A program made the translations under genes and the position numbers. From Agromyces sp. S2-1-8 (GTDB lineage: Bacteria > Actinomycetota > Actinomycetes > Actinomycetales > Microbacteriaceae), in contig NZ_JAJOLP010000001.1 in NCBI RefSeq assembly GCF_021129215.1, forward strand, positions 3,720,001-3,784,000: a stretch of DNA of 64,000 bases. Reading direction: 5' to 3'. Positions within the stretch are counted from its first letter, which is position 1. Every line of letters begins with the position of its first letter. The notes under the pieces are model-generated. The model was not told where the DNA came from. It worked only from the letters and a program-made list of their open reading frames with translations, and did no database searches. Shown here piece by piece: positions 40,185 through 48,570 of the stretch.

Positions 40185-40670
40185 ATGACCGACGCAGCCG
40201 CGCCCGCGAACGCACCGACGTCGCCGCCCGCCCGGAAGTCCGAGCCGCCGAGGTGGGCGATGCTGCTGCTCCGGGTTCGCGGGCTGCTGCTGAGCGGCGC
40301 GTTCGCCGCGATCGTCTACGGCGCGCTCACGCACGCGAGCCGCAGCGCCTGCCCGGCGCAGACCGGCGACGTCTCCGCCGCGCAGTGCCAGACGTACACG
40401 CTCGGTCCGAGCTGGATCGTGGTCGCCGCGATGGCCGTCGCCTTCTTCGTCGGGCTCGGGGCCGCCGCGCGGCGTCCCGATCCGCTCGCCGCGCTGCGCT
40501 CGCTCGACCGCACCCGGGTGGTCATCATCTCGATCGCGCTCGGCTCGATCGTCATCAGCCTGGTGTGGTTCTGGATGCTGCCGGTGCAGCAGGTGCTCGA
40601 CCAGGGCGGCAGCCTCTGGTTCCCCTTCCCGTTCGGTGCGGTGACGAGCGACTTCACCACGACGGGCTGA
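40185..40670 (+). CDS. small membrane protein, paralogue of the gene at 9855
   Basis: 161 residues with three or four membrane helices (about 28-48, 75-97, 110-135), two loop Cys (SACPAQTGDVSAAQCQ) and the C-terminal PFPFGAVTSDFTTTG. Shares its plan (RxRGLLLS, Cys loop, Arg-rich turn, PF.FG tail) with the protein at 9855-10322; identity is low but collinear. No named family, no operon partner; it converges with the SDR gene. Confidence 0.65.
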   Translation: MTDAAAPANAPTSPPARKSEPPRWAMLLLRVRGLLLSGAFAAIVYGALTHASRSACPAQTGDVSAAQCQTYTLGPSWIVVAAMAVAFFVGLGAAARRPDPLAALRSLDRTRVVIISIALGSIVISLVWFWMLPVQQVLDQGGSLWFPFPFGAVTSDFTTTG

Positions 40671-40681
40671 CGCGCCGATCG

Positions 40682-41476
40682 TCACCGCGACGACGACAGG
40701 ACGCGCCCGCTGGCGCCCAGCGCGAGCCTTCGGGGCATGAACCCGACGAGCCTGCTGGTCAGCGCGTTGGCCCGGCCCGAGACGACGCTCGCGGGAGTGC
40801 GGCGCCGGTCGAGGCGACGCAGGGCGAGCGAGACGACCTGCTCGGTCGTGCGGAAGCGGCCGACCGCCGCGTTCTCGGTGCCCACGACGTCGAAGAACTC
40901 GGTCCGCGTGGCTCCGGGGCTCAGCGCGAGCACGCGCAGGCCGGAGCTCCTCGTCTCGTACGCGAGCGCCTCGGTGAAGCTCAGCACGAAGGCCTTCGAC
41001 GCTCCGTAGACCGCCATGTTCGGGCACGGCTGGTACGCCGCGGTGCTCGCGATGTTCACGAGCGCACCGCGTCCGTCGCGCACCATGTCGGGCAGGAACT
41101 CGCGGGTGATCGACACGAGCGCGGCGACGTTCACCTGGACGAGCTCGGCGATGCGCGAGGCATCCGCCTCGGCGAAGCCGCCCTTCATGCCGAAGCCGGC
41201 GTTGTTGACGAGCGTCTGGACGCGGATGCCCCGCCCCTCGAGTTCGGCCCGCAGCGTCGACGCGGCGTCGGGTCGCGCGAGGTCGAGCGCGATCGGCGTC
41301 GCCGTCACGCCGTGCTCGTGCTCGATGCGCCGGGCGAGGTCGCGCAGCCGGTCGTCGCGGCGGGCGACCAGTACGACGTCGGCGCCGCGGCGGGCGAGTC
41401 GCGTCGCGAACTCGGAGCCGAGGCCCGAGCTCGCGCCGGTGATGAGAGCGGTGGTTCCGGTGAAGTCGGTGGTCAT
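40682..41476 (-). CDS. classical SDR oxidoreductase
   Basis: 264 residues. TGxxxGxG motif ITGASSGLGSE (13-23), NNAG, catalytic Ser (NIASTAAY) and the YGASK motif are all present, so an active NAD(P)-dependent dehydrogenase/reductase is expected. The last ~30 residues (VSGRANALTSRLVGFMPRRL) resemble the C-terminal helix of membrane-associated SDRs. Divergent from the TetR gene with a 62-bp gap carrying a good sigma70-type promoter for this gene, so TetR probably represses it. Confidence 0.9.
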   Translation of the reverse strand: MTTDFTGTTALITGASSGLGSEFATRLARRGADVVLVARRDDRLRDLARRIEHEHGVTATPIALDLARPDAASTLRAELEGRGIRVQTLVNNAGFGMKGGFAEADASRIAELVQVNVAALVSITREFLPDMVRDGRGALVNIASTAAYQPCPNMAVYGASKAFVLSFTEALAYETRSSGLRVLALSPGATRTEFFDVVGTENAAVGRFRTTEQVVSLALRRLDRRRTPASVVSGRANALTSRLVGFMPRRLALGASGRVLSSSR

Positions 41477-41483
41477 AACCGCA

Positions 41484-41512
41484 AATGTAGACAGTGCCAG
41501 CATTGTTGTCAA
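41484..41512 (-). promoter_or_regulatory. sigma-A-type promoter of the SDR gene
   Basis: Minus strand: TTGACA (41512-41507), 17-bp spacer, TACATT (41489-41484), seven bases before the SDR start codon. It fills the 62-bp gap to the divergent TetR gene, where the repressor would bind. Confidence 0.6.
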
Positions 41513-41538
41513 TGCCTACTTTCGGATAGGGTGCAGGG

Positions 41539-42129
41539 GTGACCGAACGCGCGTACCACCACGGCAACCTGCGCCAGGAGCTCCTCACCCGCGCTTGGGA
41601 GACGATCGACGCCGACGGCCTCGACGCCCTCTCGCTCCGGCAGCTCGCGCGCGACGTCGGCGTCAGCCACGGGGCATCCGCCCGCCATTTCGCCGACCGC
41701 ACCGCCCTGCTCGACGCGATCGCCGTCACCGGCTTCGAGCGCATGAACACGGCGCTCGAGGCCGCTGTCGCGACCGAGCCGGGCTTCGACGGGCGGCTGC
41801 GCGCGGCCGGCCTCGCCTACATCGGCTTCGCGGTCGAGCACCCGGCGATCCTCGACCTCATGTACAAGGCGAAGCACCACGCCGACGCCTCCCCCCGACT
41901 GCTCGAGGTCAGCCGCGCGAGCATGGCCGCGGTCGTGGCGCTCATCACCGAGGCACAGGCGAAGGGCGAGATCCGCGAGGGCGACGTGGAGCGCCAGGCG
42001 CTGGTCGTCTTCGCCGCGGTGCACGGCGTCGCCGCGCTCGCGACCGACGACCTGCTCGACGGCGTCGCCTGGCAGGACGCAGCCGACGCGACGATCGCGG
42101 TCGTGCTCGGGGCATTCACCGCCGCATGA
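41539..42129 (+). CDS. TetR-family transcriptional regulator
   Basis: 196 residues from a GTG start. N-terminal HTH (about 8-55: RQELLTRAWETIDADGLDALSLRQLARDVGVS region, with the variable recognition helix HGASARHFADR), then a helical TetR_C_33-like ligand domain (WHG-type LMYKAKHH). Divergent from the SDR gene at 40682-41476, its probable target; the inducer is unknown. Convergent neither side; followed by the secreted discoidin-domain gene after 90 bp. Confidence 0.9.
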   Translation: MTERAYHHGNLRQELLTRAWETIDADGLDALSLRQLARDVGVSHGASARHFADRTALLDAIAVTGFERMNTALEAAVATEPGFDGRLRAAGLAYIGFAVEHPAILDLMYKAKHHADASPRLLEVSRASMAAVVALITEAQAKGEIREGDVERQALVVFAAVHGVAALATDDLLDGVAWQDAADATIAVVLGAFTAA

Positions 42130-42163
42130 GCCGACCGAGCCCCACGCGAATACTCTGGGACGC

Positions 42164-42193
42164 TTGACTGGGACGATCGACCCACAATACGCT
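42164..42193 (+). promoter_or_regulatory. candidate promoter of the secreted discoidin-domain gene
   Basis: TTGACT (42164-42169), 18-bp spacer, TACGCT (42188-42193), 26 bp before the ATG, which has AAGGAGG six to eight bases upstream. Confidence 0.4.
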
Positions 42194-42219
42194 GCGTGCC
42201 ATCGAGCAAGGAGGCTCAC

Positions 42220-44304
42220 ATGGCGCACCACGTTCACTCGAGATCCGCCGCAACACCGCTCGCCGACCGTCGGCGACGACGCTCCATCCGCTCCATCCTC
42301 GGCATCGCCGCGATCGGCGCACTGCTCATCACCATCCCCGTCGCTCCGGCGGAAGCCGCCGAGAACTGGTGGGATGCCCCCGCCCGCCCGGCCGTCGACG
42401 TCGAGCTCAACGTCACCGGGGCCCCGATCACCGGCGCACCCGGCGGCGAAGTGCGCGGCTTCATCGACTCGCACACCCACCTCAACTCCAACGAGGGCTT
42501 CGGCGGCCGCATGATCTGCGGCGCCCCGTTCTCGCCGAACGGCGTCGCCGACGCCCTGAAGGACTGCCCCGAGCACTACCCCGACGGCAGCGGCGCCCTC
42601 TTCGAGAACCTCACGAGCGACCCCGACGGCCACCACGACCCGGTCGGCTGGCCGACGTTCGAGGACTGGCCGAAGACCACCTCGATGAGCCACCAGGCCT
42701 CGTACTACGCCTGGATCGAGCGCTCGTGGCGAGCAGGCCAGCGCGTGCTCGTCAACGACCTCGTCACGAACGGCGTGATCTGCTCGCTGCCGATCATGCC
42801 GAAGGACCGCTCGTGCGACGAGATGGGCGCGATCCGCCTCGAAGCGCAGAAGGTGCGCGAGATGGAGTCGTACATCGACGGCATCTACGGCGGCCCCGGC
42901 AAGGGCTTCTTCCGCATCGTGACGACCCCCGACGAGGCGCGGGAGGTCATCGAGAGCGGCCGGCTCGCCGTCGTCATCGGCGTCGAGATGAGTGAGCCGT
43001 TCGGCTGCAAGATGATCCTCGACGTCGCGCAGTGCTCGAAGGCCGACATCGATCGCGGCCTCGACGAGTTCAAGGCGATGGGCGTGTCGAGCATGTTCCT
43101 CTGCCACAAGTTCGACAACGCGCTCTGCGGCGTGCGCTTCGACACCGGCACGCAGGGCACGATCATCAACGTCGGACAGTTCTACTCGACCGGCACGTAC
43201 TGGCAGACCGAAGCCTGCACCGGGCCCGCGCACGACAACCCGATCGGCAACGCCGAGGTGCCCGAGGAGCTGCCCGGCGCCGACCCGCCCACCTACCCGT
43301 CGGGGGCGCAGTGCAACACCCGCGGCCTCACCTCGCTCGGCGAGTACGCCCTGCGCGCGGCGATGTCGCGCAGCATGATGATCGAGCTCGATCACATGAG
43401 CGTGAAGGCCGCGGGCCGTGCCCTCGACATCCTCGAGGCCGAGGACTACCCCGGCGTGCTCTCGAGCCACAGCTGGATGGACGACACCTGGACCGAGCGC
43501 CTCTACCGGCTCGGCGGCTTCAAGACGGGCTACCCGCATGCGGCCGAGGGCTTCCTCGGCGAATGGCGCGCGAGCGCCGCGCTGCGCGAGCAGTACGGCA
43601 AGGGCTACGGTTTCGGCCTCGACTTCAACGGCGTCGGCAGCCACCCGGCGGGAGGAACCGCGCCCGTGCCGGTCTCGTACCCGTTCACCGCGGCCGACGG
43701 CCGCACCACGGTCGACCGGCAGGTGAGCGGCGAGCGCACGTTCGACATCAACACCGACGGGTTCGCGCACTCGGGCCTCACCCCCGACTACATCGAGCAG
43801 CTGCGGCTCGCCGGCGGCGGGCAGGCCCTCGTCGACGACCTCATGTCGGGCGCCGAGTCGTACCTGCAGACCTGGCAGGCGACGCTCGACCACGAGAGCA
43901 CGCAGAATCTCGCCACCGGCAAGCCGGCGACGGCGAGCTCGAGCGAGTGGAACCCGTTCACGAGCTACGCCCCCGGGCGCGCAGTCGACGGCAAGGGCAG
44001 CACCCGCTGGGCGAGCGGCAACTGGGGCGTGAACCCGCAGTGGTTGCGCGTCGACCTCGGCGAGTCGCTGCCGATCAGCCGGGTCACGGTGAACTGGGAG
44101 CGTTCGGCCGCGAAGAAGTACGACGTGCAGCTCTCCGACGACGGCCAGAACTGGCGCACGGCGTGGTCGACGACGTCGGGCGACGGCGGACTCGACACGG
44201 CCGCCTTCGCACCGACGAGCGCCAGGTACGTGCGCGTGCTGTGCACCGAGCGTACGACCGACTACGGCTACTCGATCTGGGAACTCGGCGTGTTCGGCGG
44301 GTGA
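42220..44304 (+). CDS. secreted metal-dependent hydrolase-like protein with C-terminal F5/8C domain
   Basis: 694 residues. A basic N-terminus and hydrophobic core end in a signal cleavage site near 46-48 (PVAPAEAAENWW). The body begins FIDSHTHLNSNEGFGG, a DxHxH metal motif like membrane dipeptidase/amidohydrolase barrels; later ELDHMSVKAA, SSHSWM and FDFNGVG blocks could supply further ligands. The last ~135 residues are a discoidin (F5/8 type C) carbohydrate-binding domain (PATASSSEWNPFTS.. YGYSIWELGVFGG), the same module as at the end of the GH84 enzyme. Extracellular hydrolase; substrate unknown. AAGGAGG precedes the ATG. Confidence 0.85.
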   Translation: MAHHVHSRSAATPLADRRRRRSIRSILGIAAIGALLITIPVAPAEAAENWWDAPARPAVDVELNVTGAPITGAPGGEVRGFIDSHTHLNSNEGFGGRMICGAPFSPNGVADALKDCPEHYPDGSGALFENLTSDPDGHHDPVGWPTFEDWPKTTSMSHQASYYAWIERSWRAGQRVLVNDLVTNGVICSLPIMPKDRSCDEMGAIRLEAQKVREMESYIDGIYGGPGKGFFRIVTTPDEAREVIESGRLAVVIGVEMSEPFGCKMILDVAQCSKADIDRGLDEFKAMGVSSMFLCHKFDNALCGVRFDTGTQGTIINVGQFYSTGTYWQTEACTGPAHDNPIGNAEVPEELPGADPPTYPSGAQCNTRGLTSLGEYALRAAMSRSMMIELDHMSVKAAGRALDILEAEDYPGVLSSHSWMDDTWTERLYRLGGFKTGYPHAAEGFLGEWRASAALREQYGKGYGFGLDFNGVGSHPAGGTAPVPVSYPFTAADGRTTVDRQVSGERTFDINTDGFAHSGLTPDYIEQLRLAGGGQALVDDLMSGAESYLQTWQATLDHESTQNLATGKPATASSSEWNPFTSYAPGRAVDGKGSTRWASGNWGVNPQWLRVDLGESLPISRVTVNWERSAAKKYDVQLSDDGQNWRTAWSTTSGDGGLDTAAFAPTSARYVRVLCTERTTDYGYSIWELGVFGG

Positions 44305-44374
44305 TGCGGGGCCGTGCCGCGGCTCAGCGTCAGCCCGGATGCCTCGGCACGGCCACCCCCGTAGGCTCGCGCCC

Positions 44375-45742
44375 ATGAACGCCCGGGCGCCGGCCACCGC
44401 CTCGCACGCGTACCTCGTCGCGCTCGCCGACGGCGGCGGCACCGTTCCGGTCGAGCTCGGGGTCGTGCGCCGACTCGTCGAGCGCGGGCACCGCGTCACC
44501 GCGATCGTCGACGCGAGCATGCTCGAGGCGGCCCGCGGCACCGGCGCCGACGTCCGCACCTGGAGCGCCGCGCCCGCCGGCCTGTACCGCGACTGGGCGA
44601 TCCGCAATCCATTCGAGATGGCGCGCGGCATGGCCGAGCACTACCTCGCCGGCCCGGCGGCCGGCCAGGCCGACGACATCGTCGCGGCCATCGACGCGGC
44701 GCGCCCCGACCTCGTCGTCACCACGTTCTTCACGGTCGGCGCGATGATCGGCGCCGAGGCTCGAGGCATCCCGTTCGACGTGCTCATGCCGAACATCTAC
44801 ATCGCGCCCGCTCCGGGGCGCCCGCCGGGCGGTGCCGGCCTGAAGCCGATGGCCGGCCCGCTCGGCGGCCTGCGCGACCGGGTGGCGTCGAGCGGCACGA
44901 CGCGGCTCCTCGACCGCTACACGCTCGCGGCGCTCAACGACGTGCGTGCGGTCCACGGCCTCGCCCCGATCGGCACCACGTGGGACCAGCTGCACCGCGC
45001 GCGACGCGAGCTCGTGCTGACCACGGCCGAGTTCGACTTCGCCGGTGCGTTCGGCCCGAACGTGCGGTTCGTCGGCCCCGTGCTCGATGATCCCGCCTGG
45101 GCGGCGGACCCCGAGTGGACGCCGCCGCCCGGTGACGCGCCGCTCGTGCTCGTCGCGATGTCGTCGACCTTCCAGAACCAGGCCGACTGCCTGCAGCGCA
45201 TCGTCGACGCGCTCGGCGCGCTGCCCGTGCGGGGGCTCGTGACGACGGGGCCCTCGATCGAGCCCGGTGAGCTCCGGGCTCCCGAGAACGTCGTCGTCGA
45301 GGCATCCGCCCCGCATGCCGCGGCGATGCACGCCGCGAGCGTCGTCGTGACGCACGGCGGGCACGGCACCGTCATGAAGGCGCTCGCGGCGGGCCGCCCG
45401 CTCGTGATCCTGCACCACGGACGAGATCAGGTCGACAACGCCGTACGGGTCACGGAGCGGGGCGCCGGCCTCGCCGTGCCGCGTCGCGCCGCGTCGCCGC
45501 GCATCGCGAGGGCGGTCGCCGAGGTGCTGGGCGACGGGCGCGTCCGACTCGCGGCCGAGCGGCTGGGCGCCTCGATCCGGCGGGATGCCTCGAGCGGTGC
45601 GCTGCTCGACGAACTCGAGCGAGTCGACCCGGCGGGCGCGGGCACGGTCTCGACCACGCCCGACGGTTCGCCGACCCGGGAATACCCAGGGGCATCTTCG
45701 AGAAGCCGGAGAGCCGTCACAGCCCCTCCGCGATCTCCTTGA
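44375..45742 (+). CDS. GT1-family (MGT/UGT-like) glycosyltransferase
   Basis: 455 residues, GT-B fold. The C-terminal donor-binding block reads EASAPHAAAMHAASVVVTHGGHGTVMKALAAGRPLV, the actinobacterial equivalent of the HGG(x)NT/S-type PSPG motif; N-terminal acceptor domain begins LVALADGGGTVPVELGVVRRLVERGHRV. Enzymes of this type glycosylate macrolides, flavonoids, sterols or toxins. No aglycone biosynthesis genes lie nearby, so a detoxifying or carotenoid-type role is equally possible. The 3' end converges on and overlaps the ArsR gene by 26 bp, and the last ~35 residues are low complexity. Confidence 0.88.
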   Translation: MNARAPATASHAYLVALADGGGTVPVELGVVRRLVERGHRVTAIVDASMLEAARGTGADVRTWSAAPAGLYRDWAIRNPFEMARGMAEHYLAGPAAGQADDIVAAIDAARPDLVVTTFFTVGAMIGAEARGIPFDVLMPNIYIAPAPGRPPGGAGLKPMAGPLGGLRDRVASSGTTRLLDRYTLAALNDVRAVHGLAPIGTTWDQLHRARRELVLTTAEFDFAGAFGPNVRFVGPVLDDPAWAADPEWTPPPGDAPLVLVAMSSTFQNQADCLQRIVDALGALPVRGLVTTGPSIEPGELRAPENVVVEASAPHAAAMHAASVVVTHGGHGTVMKALAAGRPLVILHHGRDQVDNAVRVTERGAGLAVPRRAASPRIARAVAEVLGDGRVRLAAERLGASIRRDASSGALLDELERVDPAGAGTVSTTPDGSPTREYPGASSRSRRAVTAPPRSP

Positions 45743-46034
45743 TCGCGGCCAGGCGGCGCTCCCACTCGCGCCCCACCGCGTCGAGGCGTGCCGCCGTGGC
45801 GCTGAGCGACGCTCCGAGCACGCGGTAGCGCACCTCGCGCCCGACGCGCACGGGCTCGACCACCCCGACCTCCTGCAGCACGGCGAGGTGCTTCGCGATC
45901 GCCTGCCGCGACACCGGCAGGCGCCCGGCGAGGGCCGACGCCGAGGCATCCCCCTCGCCGAGTGCCGCGAGGATGCTCCAGCGCGTCTCGTCGCCGAGCG
46001 CCGCGAACACGGGAACCAGCGTCGCAGTGCTCAT
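45717..46034 (-). CDS. ArsR-family HTH repressor paired with an SRPBCC gene
   Basis: 105 residues, one winged HTH (about 10-80: FAALGDETRWSILAALGEGDASASALAGRLPVSRQAIAKHLAVL). No Cys metal sites, so it is the non-metal type that usually accompanies an SRPBCC/AHSA1 protein. It overlaps that gene by four bases (ATGA). Its operon is preceded by two GCAA-N8-TTGC sites that recur upstream of the SDR gene at 14 kb. Binding by this protein is inferred from autoregulation typical of the family. Confidence 0.9.
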   Translation of the reverse strand: MSTATLVPVFAALGDETRWSILAALGEGDASASALAGRLPVSRQAIAKHLAVLQEVGVVEPVRVGREVRYRVLGASLSATAARLDAVGREWERRLAAIKEIAEGL

Positions 46035-46513
46035 GCGTCGCCCTCGAGCAGGGCGACGAGCTTGTCGAGTTCGGAGACCCAGCCCTCGGCGTGGTCGGCC
46101 ATGTTCGCCGCCGGGTCGCTCGTGCGGTCGAACCCGGTCTCGACGACCGTGAGCTCGGTGCCGTCGTCGACCTCGTCGAGGGTGAACGTGAAGACGGTCG
46201 TGGTCGTCTCGTCGATCGCGCCGCCCGCACGGCGCACCGCGTCGTCGTTGCCCCAGCGGTACGCCACGCTGCGCGGGGCGTCGATCGCCTCGACGCGGAT
46301 CGGAATCACGCCGTACCCCTCGAACGTCATCGTTCCGGTCGCGCCGGTACCGGCGCCGTCGAGCACCGTCTGCCCGAACCACCGCGAGATGTGCTCGGGC
46401 TCGGTGACCGCGCGCCACACCTTCTCGATCGGTGCGGCGATGCGGATCGTGCGTCGCACCGTGAATGCGCCCTCGTCGACGACGGATGCCTCGTTGCGGG
46501 TCTGACTCACCAT
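46031..46513 (-). CDS. SRPBCC/AHSA1-family protein
   Basis: 160 residues, START/Bet-v1-like fold: N-terminal VRRTIRIAAPIEKVWRAVTEPEHISRWFG, strands FEGYGVIPIRVEAIDAPRSVAYRWG and C-terminal helix NMADHAEGWVSELDKLVALLEG. AHSA1-type SRPBCC proteins bind hydrophobic ligands; the pairing with an ArsR repressor is a common two-gene ligand-responsive unit. AAGGAG six bases before the ATG. First gene of the operon; its promoter carries the paired operators. Confidence 0.92.
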   Translation of the reverse strand: MVSQTRNEASVVDEGAFTVRRTIRIAAPIEKVWRAVTEPEHISRWFGQTVLDGAGTGATGTMTFEGYGVIPIRVEAIDAPRSVAYRWGNDDAVRRAGGAIDETTTTVFTFTLDEVDDGTELTVVETGFDRTSDPAANMADHAEGWVSELDKLVALLEGDA

Positions 46514-46570
46514 GGTCGCGCTCCTTCCAGCGGATGCTGCAGTGGATGTCTCGGCGATCGATCGATCACC

Positions 46571-46589
46571 TGCAACTTCATAGTTGCAC
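46571..46589. promoter_or_regulatory. operator of the SRPBCC-ArsR operon (site B1)
   Basis: TGCAA-N8-TTGCAC; the spacer (CTTCATAG) differs from that of site A1 at 14673 by one base. 58 bp before the SRPBCC start codon. Confidence 0.7.
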
Positions 46590-46603
46590 AAGGTGGATCG
46601 GAG

Positions 46604-46622
46604 CGCAACCCCACGATTGCAT
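46604..46622. promoter_or_regulatory. second operator of the SRPBCC-ArsR operon (site B2)
   Basis: CGCAA-N8-TTGCAT, a GCAA-N8-TTGC core centred 33 bp from site B1, the same offset as between sites A1 and A2 at 14.7 kb. Confidence 0.65.
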
Positions 46623-46634
46623 GTCGCCGGCGGT

Positions 46635-47696
46635 TCAGCCCATGCGCAGCACGACGCTCCCACGCTTGTGCCCGCCGTCGACGTAGCGGTGGGCCTCGAC
46701 GATCTCGTCGAGCGCGTACGTGCGATCGATGACGGGGCGCAGCGCGCCCGTCTCGGCGAGGGCGACGAGCCGCTCCATGCCGTCGGCGCCCAGCTCGCCG
46801 CCGCGATGGTCGACGACGAGCCCGCTCCGGCGCGCCTGCCGACCCGCCCTCAGCATGCCGGCCAGGTCGGTGATCACGAGCAGCAGCGCGCCGCCGGGAC
46901 GCAGCAGGTGCGCGACGCGGCCGAACGGCGCGTTGCCGACGCATTCGACGATCACGTCGTAGCGTGCCGGCCCGCCCGACGCGGCCCCCGAGTCGACGTC
47001 GCCCGCCGCGAAGTCCTCGCGGGTGTGGTCGACGACGCGAGACGCCCCGAGCGAACGCACGAGCTCGGCGTTGCGTCCGCTCGTGACCGCCGTGACCCGG
47101 GCCCCGCGCGCCGTCGCGAGCTGCACGACCGCCGAGCCGACCGCGCCGGAGGCGCCGTTCACGAGCACCTCGCTGCCCGGCCCGATCGCGACGCGGTCGA
47201 GGTAGCGGAGCGCCGTGTGTCCGCCGAACACGATGGCGACGGCCTCTTCGAACGAGAGGTTCGCGGGCTTGCGGGCGACCTCGCCGTCGGCCGCGATCGT
47301 GACGTACTCGGCGTGGCACCCCATGCGCGAGCCGCGCATGACGACGACCTCGTCGCCGACGGCGAATCGCACGACCCCCGCGCCGACCGCCTCGACGACG
47401 CCGGCGGCATCCATGCCGAGCACGCGCAGCCGTGGTCGGAAGAGCCCGATCGTCGGCGCCACGACGAGCGCGAGCCCGCGCGGCACCCGGCGGGTGCGCA
47501 GGCGGTGGTCGGCGATGCTCACGGTCGACGCCCGTACGCGCACGAGCAGCTCCCCCGGCCCCGGCTCGGGGCGGGGCACGTCGACGACGCGCGCGACCTC
47601 GGGCGCGCCGAAGCGGTCGATACGGGCGACCCGCATGGCGCCGCGAGTGGCGGCGGGTGCGTCGGACGTCGATCCCTGGCGTGATGCGGTGGACAT
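46635..47696 (-). CDS. zinc-independent MDR quinone oxidoreductase-like protein
   Basis: 353 residues, medium-chain dehydrogenase/reductase. GroES-like N-domain (LLVRVRASTVSIADHRLR), GMDAAGVVEAVGAGV, then the Rossmann segment VLVNGASGAVGSAVVQLA (GxGxxG-type). No catalytic-zinc Cys/His set, so it belongs with NADPH:quinone oxidoreductases (QorA/zeta-crystallin). Likely reduces electrophilic quinones or enals. Divergent from a TetR gene; two copies of a 13-bp palindrome lie between. GGGAG precedes the ATG. Confidence 0.9.
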   Translation of the reverse strand: MSTASRQGSTSDAPAATRGAMRVARIDRFGAPEVARVVDVPRPEPGPGELLVRVRASTVSIADHRLRTRRVPRGLALVVAPTIGLFRPRLRVLGMDAAGVVEAVGAGVVRFAVGDEVVVMRGSRMGCHAEYVTIAADGEVARKPANLSFEEAVAIVFGGHTALRYLDRVAIGPGSEVLVNGASGAVGSAVVQLATARGARVTAVTSGRNAELVRSLGASRVVDHTREDFAAGDVDSGAASGGPARYDVIVECVGNAPFGRVAHLLRPGGALLLVITDLAGMLRAGRQARRSGLVVDHRGGELGADGMERLVALAETGALRPVIDRTYALDEIVEAHRYVDGGHKRGSVVLRMG

Positions 47697-47706
47697 GATG
47701 CACTCC

Positions 47707-47733
47707 CTTACGTCGTAAGTCTTACGTCGTAAG
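47707..47733. promoter_or_regulatory. tandem TetR operator between quinone oxidoreductase and TetR genes
   Basis: CTTACGTCGTAAG twice (47707-47719 and 47721-47733), each palindromic around a central T and separated by one base, so centres are 14 bp apart. A degraded third copy may lie at 47778-47790. It sits just upstream of the quinone oxidoreductase ATG. Confidence 0.75.
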
Positions 47734-47797
47734 ATACGCCGCCGCGGAGCCTACGTCCAGACCCTCCAGCCGATTACCTGACGTTGTACGGTGAACT

Positions 47798-48490
47798 ATG
47801 GCCAGAACCGCGACGCGCAGCCCGCTCAGCCGTGAGCGCGTGCTGCAGACCGCGCTGCGCCTCGCCGACCGCGACGGCCTCGACGCCCTCACGATGCGGG
47901 CCCTCGCCGACGAGCTCGACGTCGAGGCGATGTCGATCTACTACCACCTGCCCAACAAGCACGCGATCCTCGACGGACTCGTCGAGCAGGTGTTCGCCGA
48001 GGTCGAGGTCGAGATCGGCGGCTTCGCACCGCCGACCGAGCTGGACGCCGCGGACTGGCCGACCGCGCTCCGCTCGCGGATCCTCGGTGCGAGGCGGGTG
48101 CTGCTGCGGCATCCCTGGGCGCCGAACCTCATGAACACGCGCGGTGCCCCGGGCGTGCTCGCCGTGCGGTACGCCGACGGCGTCGTCGGCATCATGCGGG
48201 CCGGCGGGCTCTCGCACGACCTCATCCACCACGGACTGCATGCGATCGGCAGCCGCATGTACGGCTACGTGCAGGAGCTCAACGACGACAACTCGGCCGA
48301 CCCGCCCGGCGACCCCGCCGAGTTCGCCGCGCTGGCCCCGCACCTCGCCGCGATGCTCGCCGACGTCGTGCACGACGACCCCGACTCGACCCTCGGCTGG
48401 TGCGACGACCAGACCGAGTTCGAGTTCGGGCTCGACCTGCTGCTCGAGGGCCTCGAACGCCGTCGGGCGGCCGAGGCGTCCACGGCCTAG
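47798..48490 (+). CDS. TetR/AcrR-family regulator with TetR_C domain
   Basis: 230 residues. HTH about 10-58 (SRERVLQTALRLADRDGLDAL.. RALADELDVEAMSIYYHLPNKHAILDGL, a classic TetR recognition helix). The C-terminal ligand domain resembles the tetracycline-repressor C family. Divergent from the quinone oxidoreductase gene, with tandem operators between, so it most likely represses that gene and itself in response to an electrophile. No Shine-Dalgarno is evident upstream of the ATG; it may be leaderless. Confidence 0.9.
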   Translation: MARTATRSPLSRERVLQTALRLADRDGLDALTMRALADELDVEAMSIYYHLPNKHAILDGLVEQVFAEVEVEIGGFAPPTELDAADWPTALRSRILGARRVLLRHPWAPNLMNTRGAPGVLAVRYADGVVGIMRAGGLSHDLIHHGLHAIGSRMYGYVQELNDDNSADPPGDPAEFAALAPHLAAMLADVVHDDPDSTLGWCDDQTEFEFGLDLLLEGLERRRAAEASTA

Positions 48491-48570
48491 CCGCCACCCC
48501 CGGTATCGCGACCGACCCGACCGGCGTATCGTGGCCGCCGGAAGCAAGGGCCGAACAAGGGGGTTCCGAC

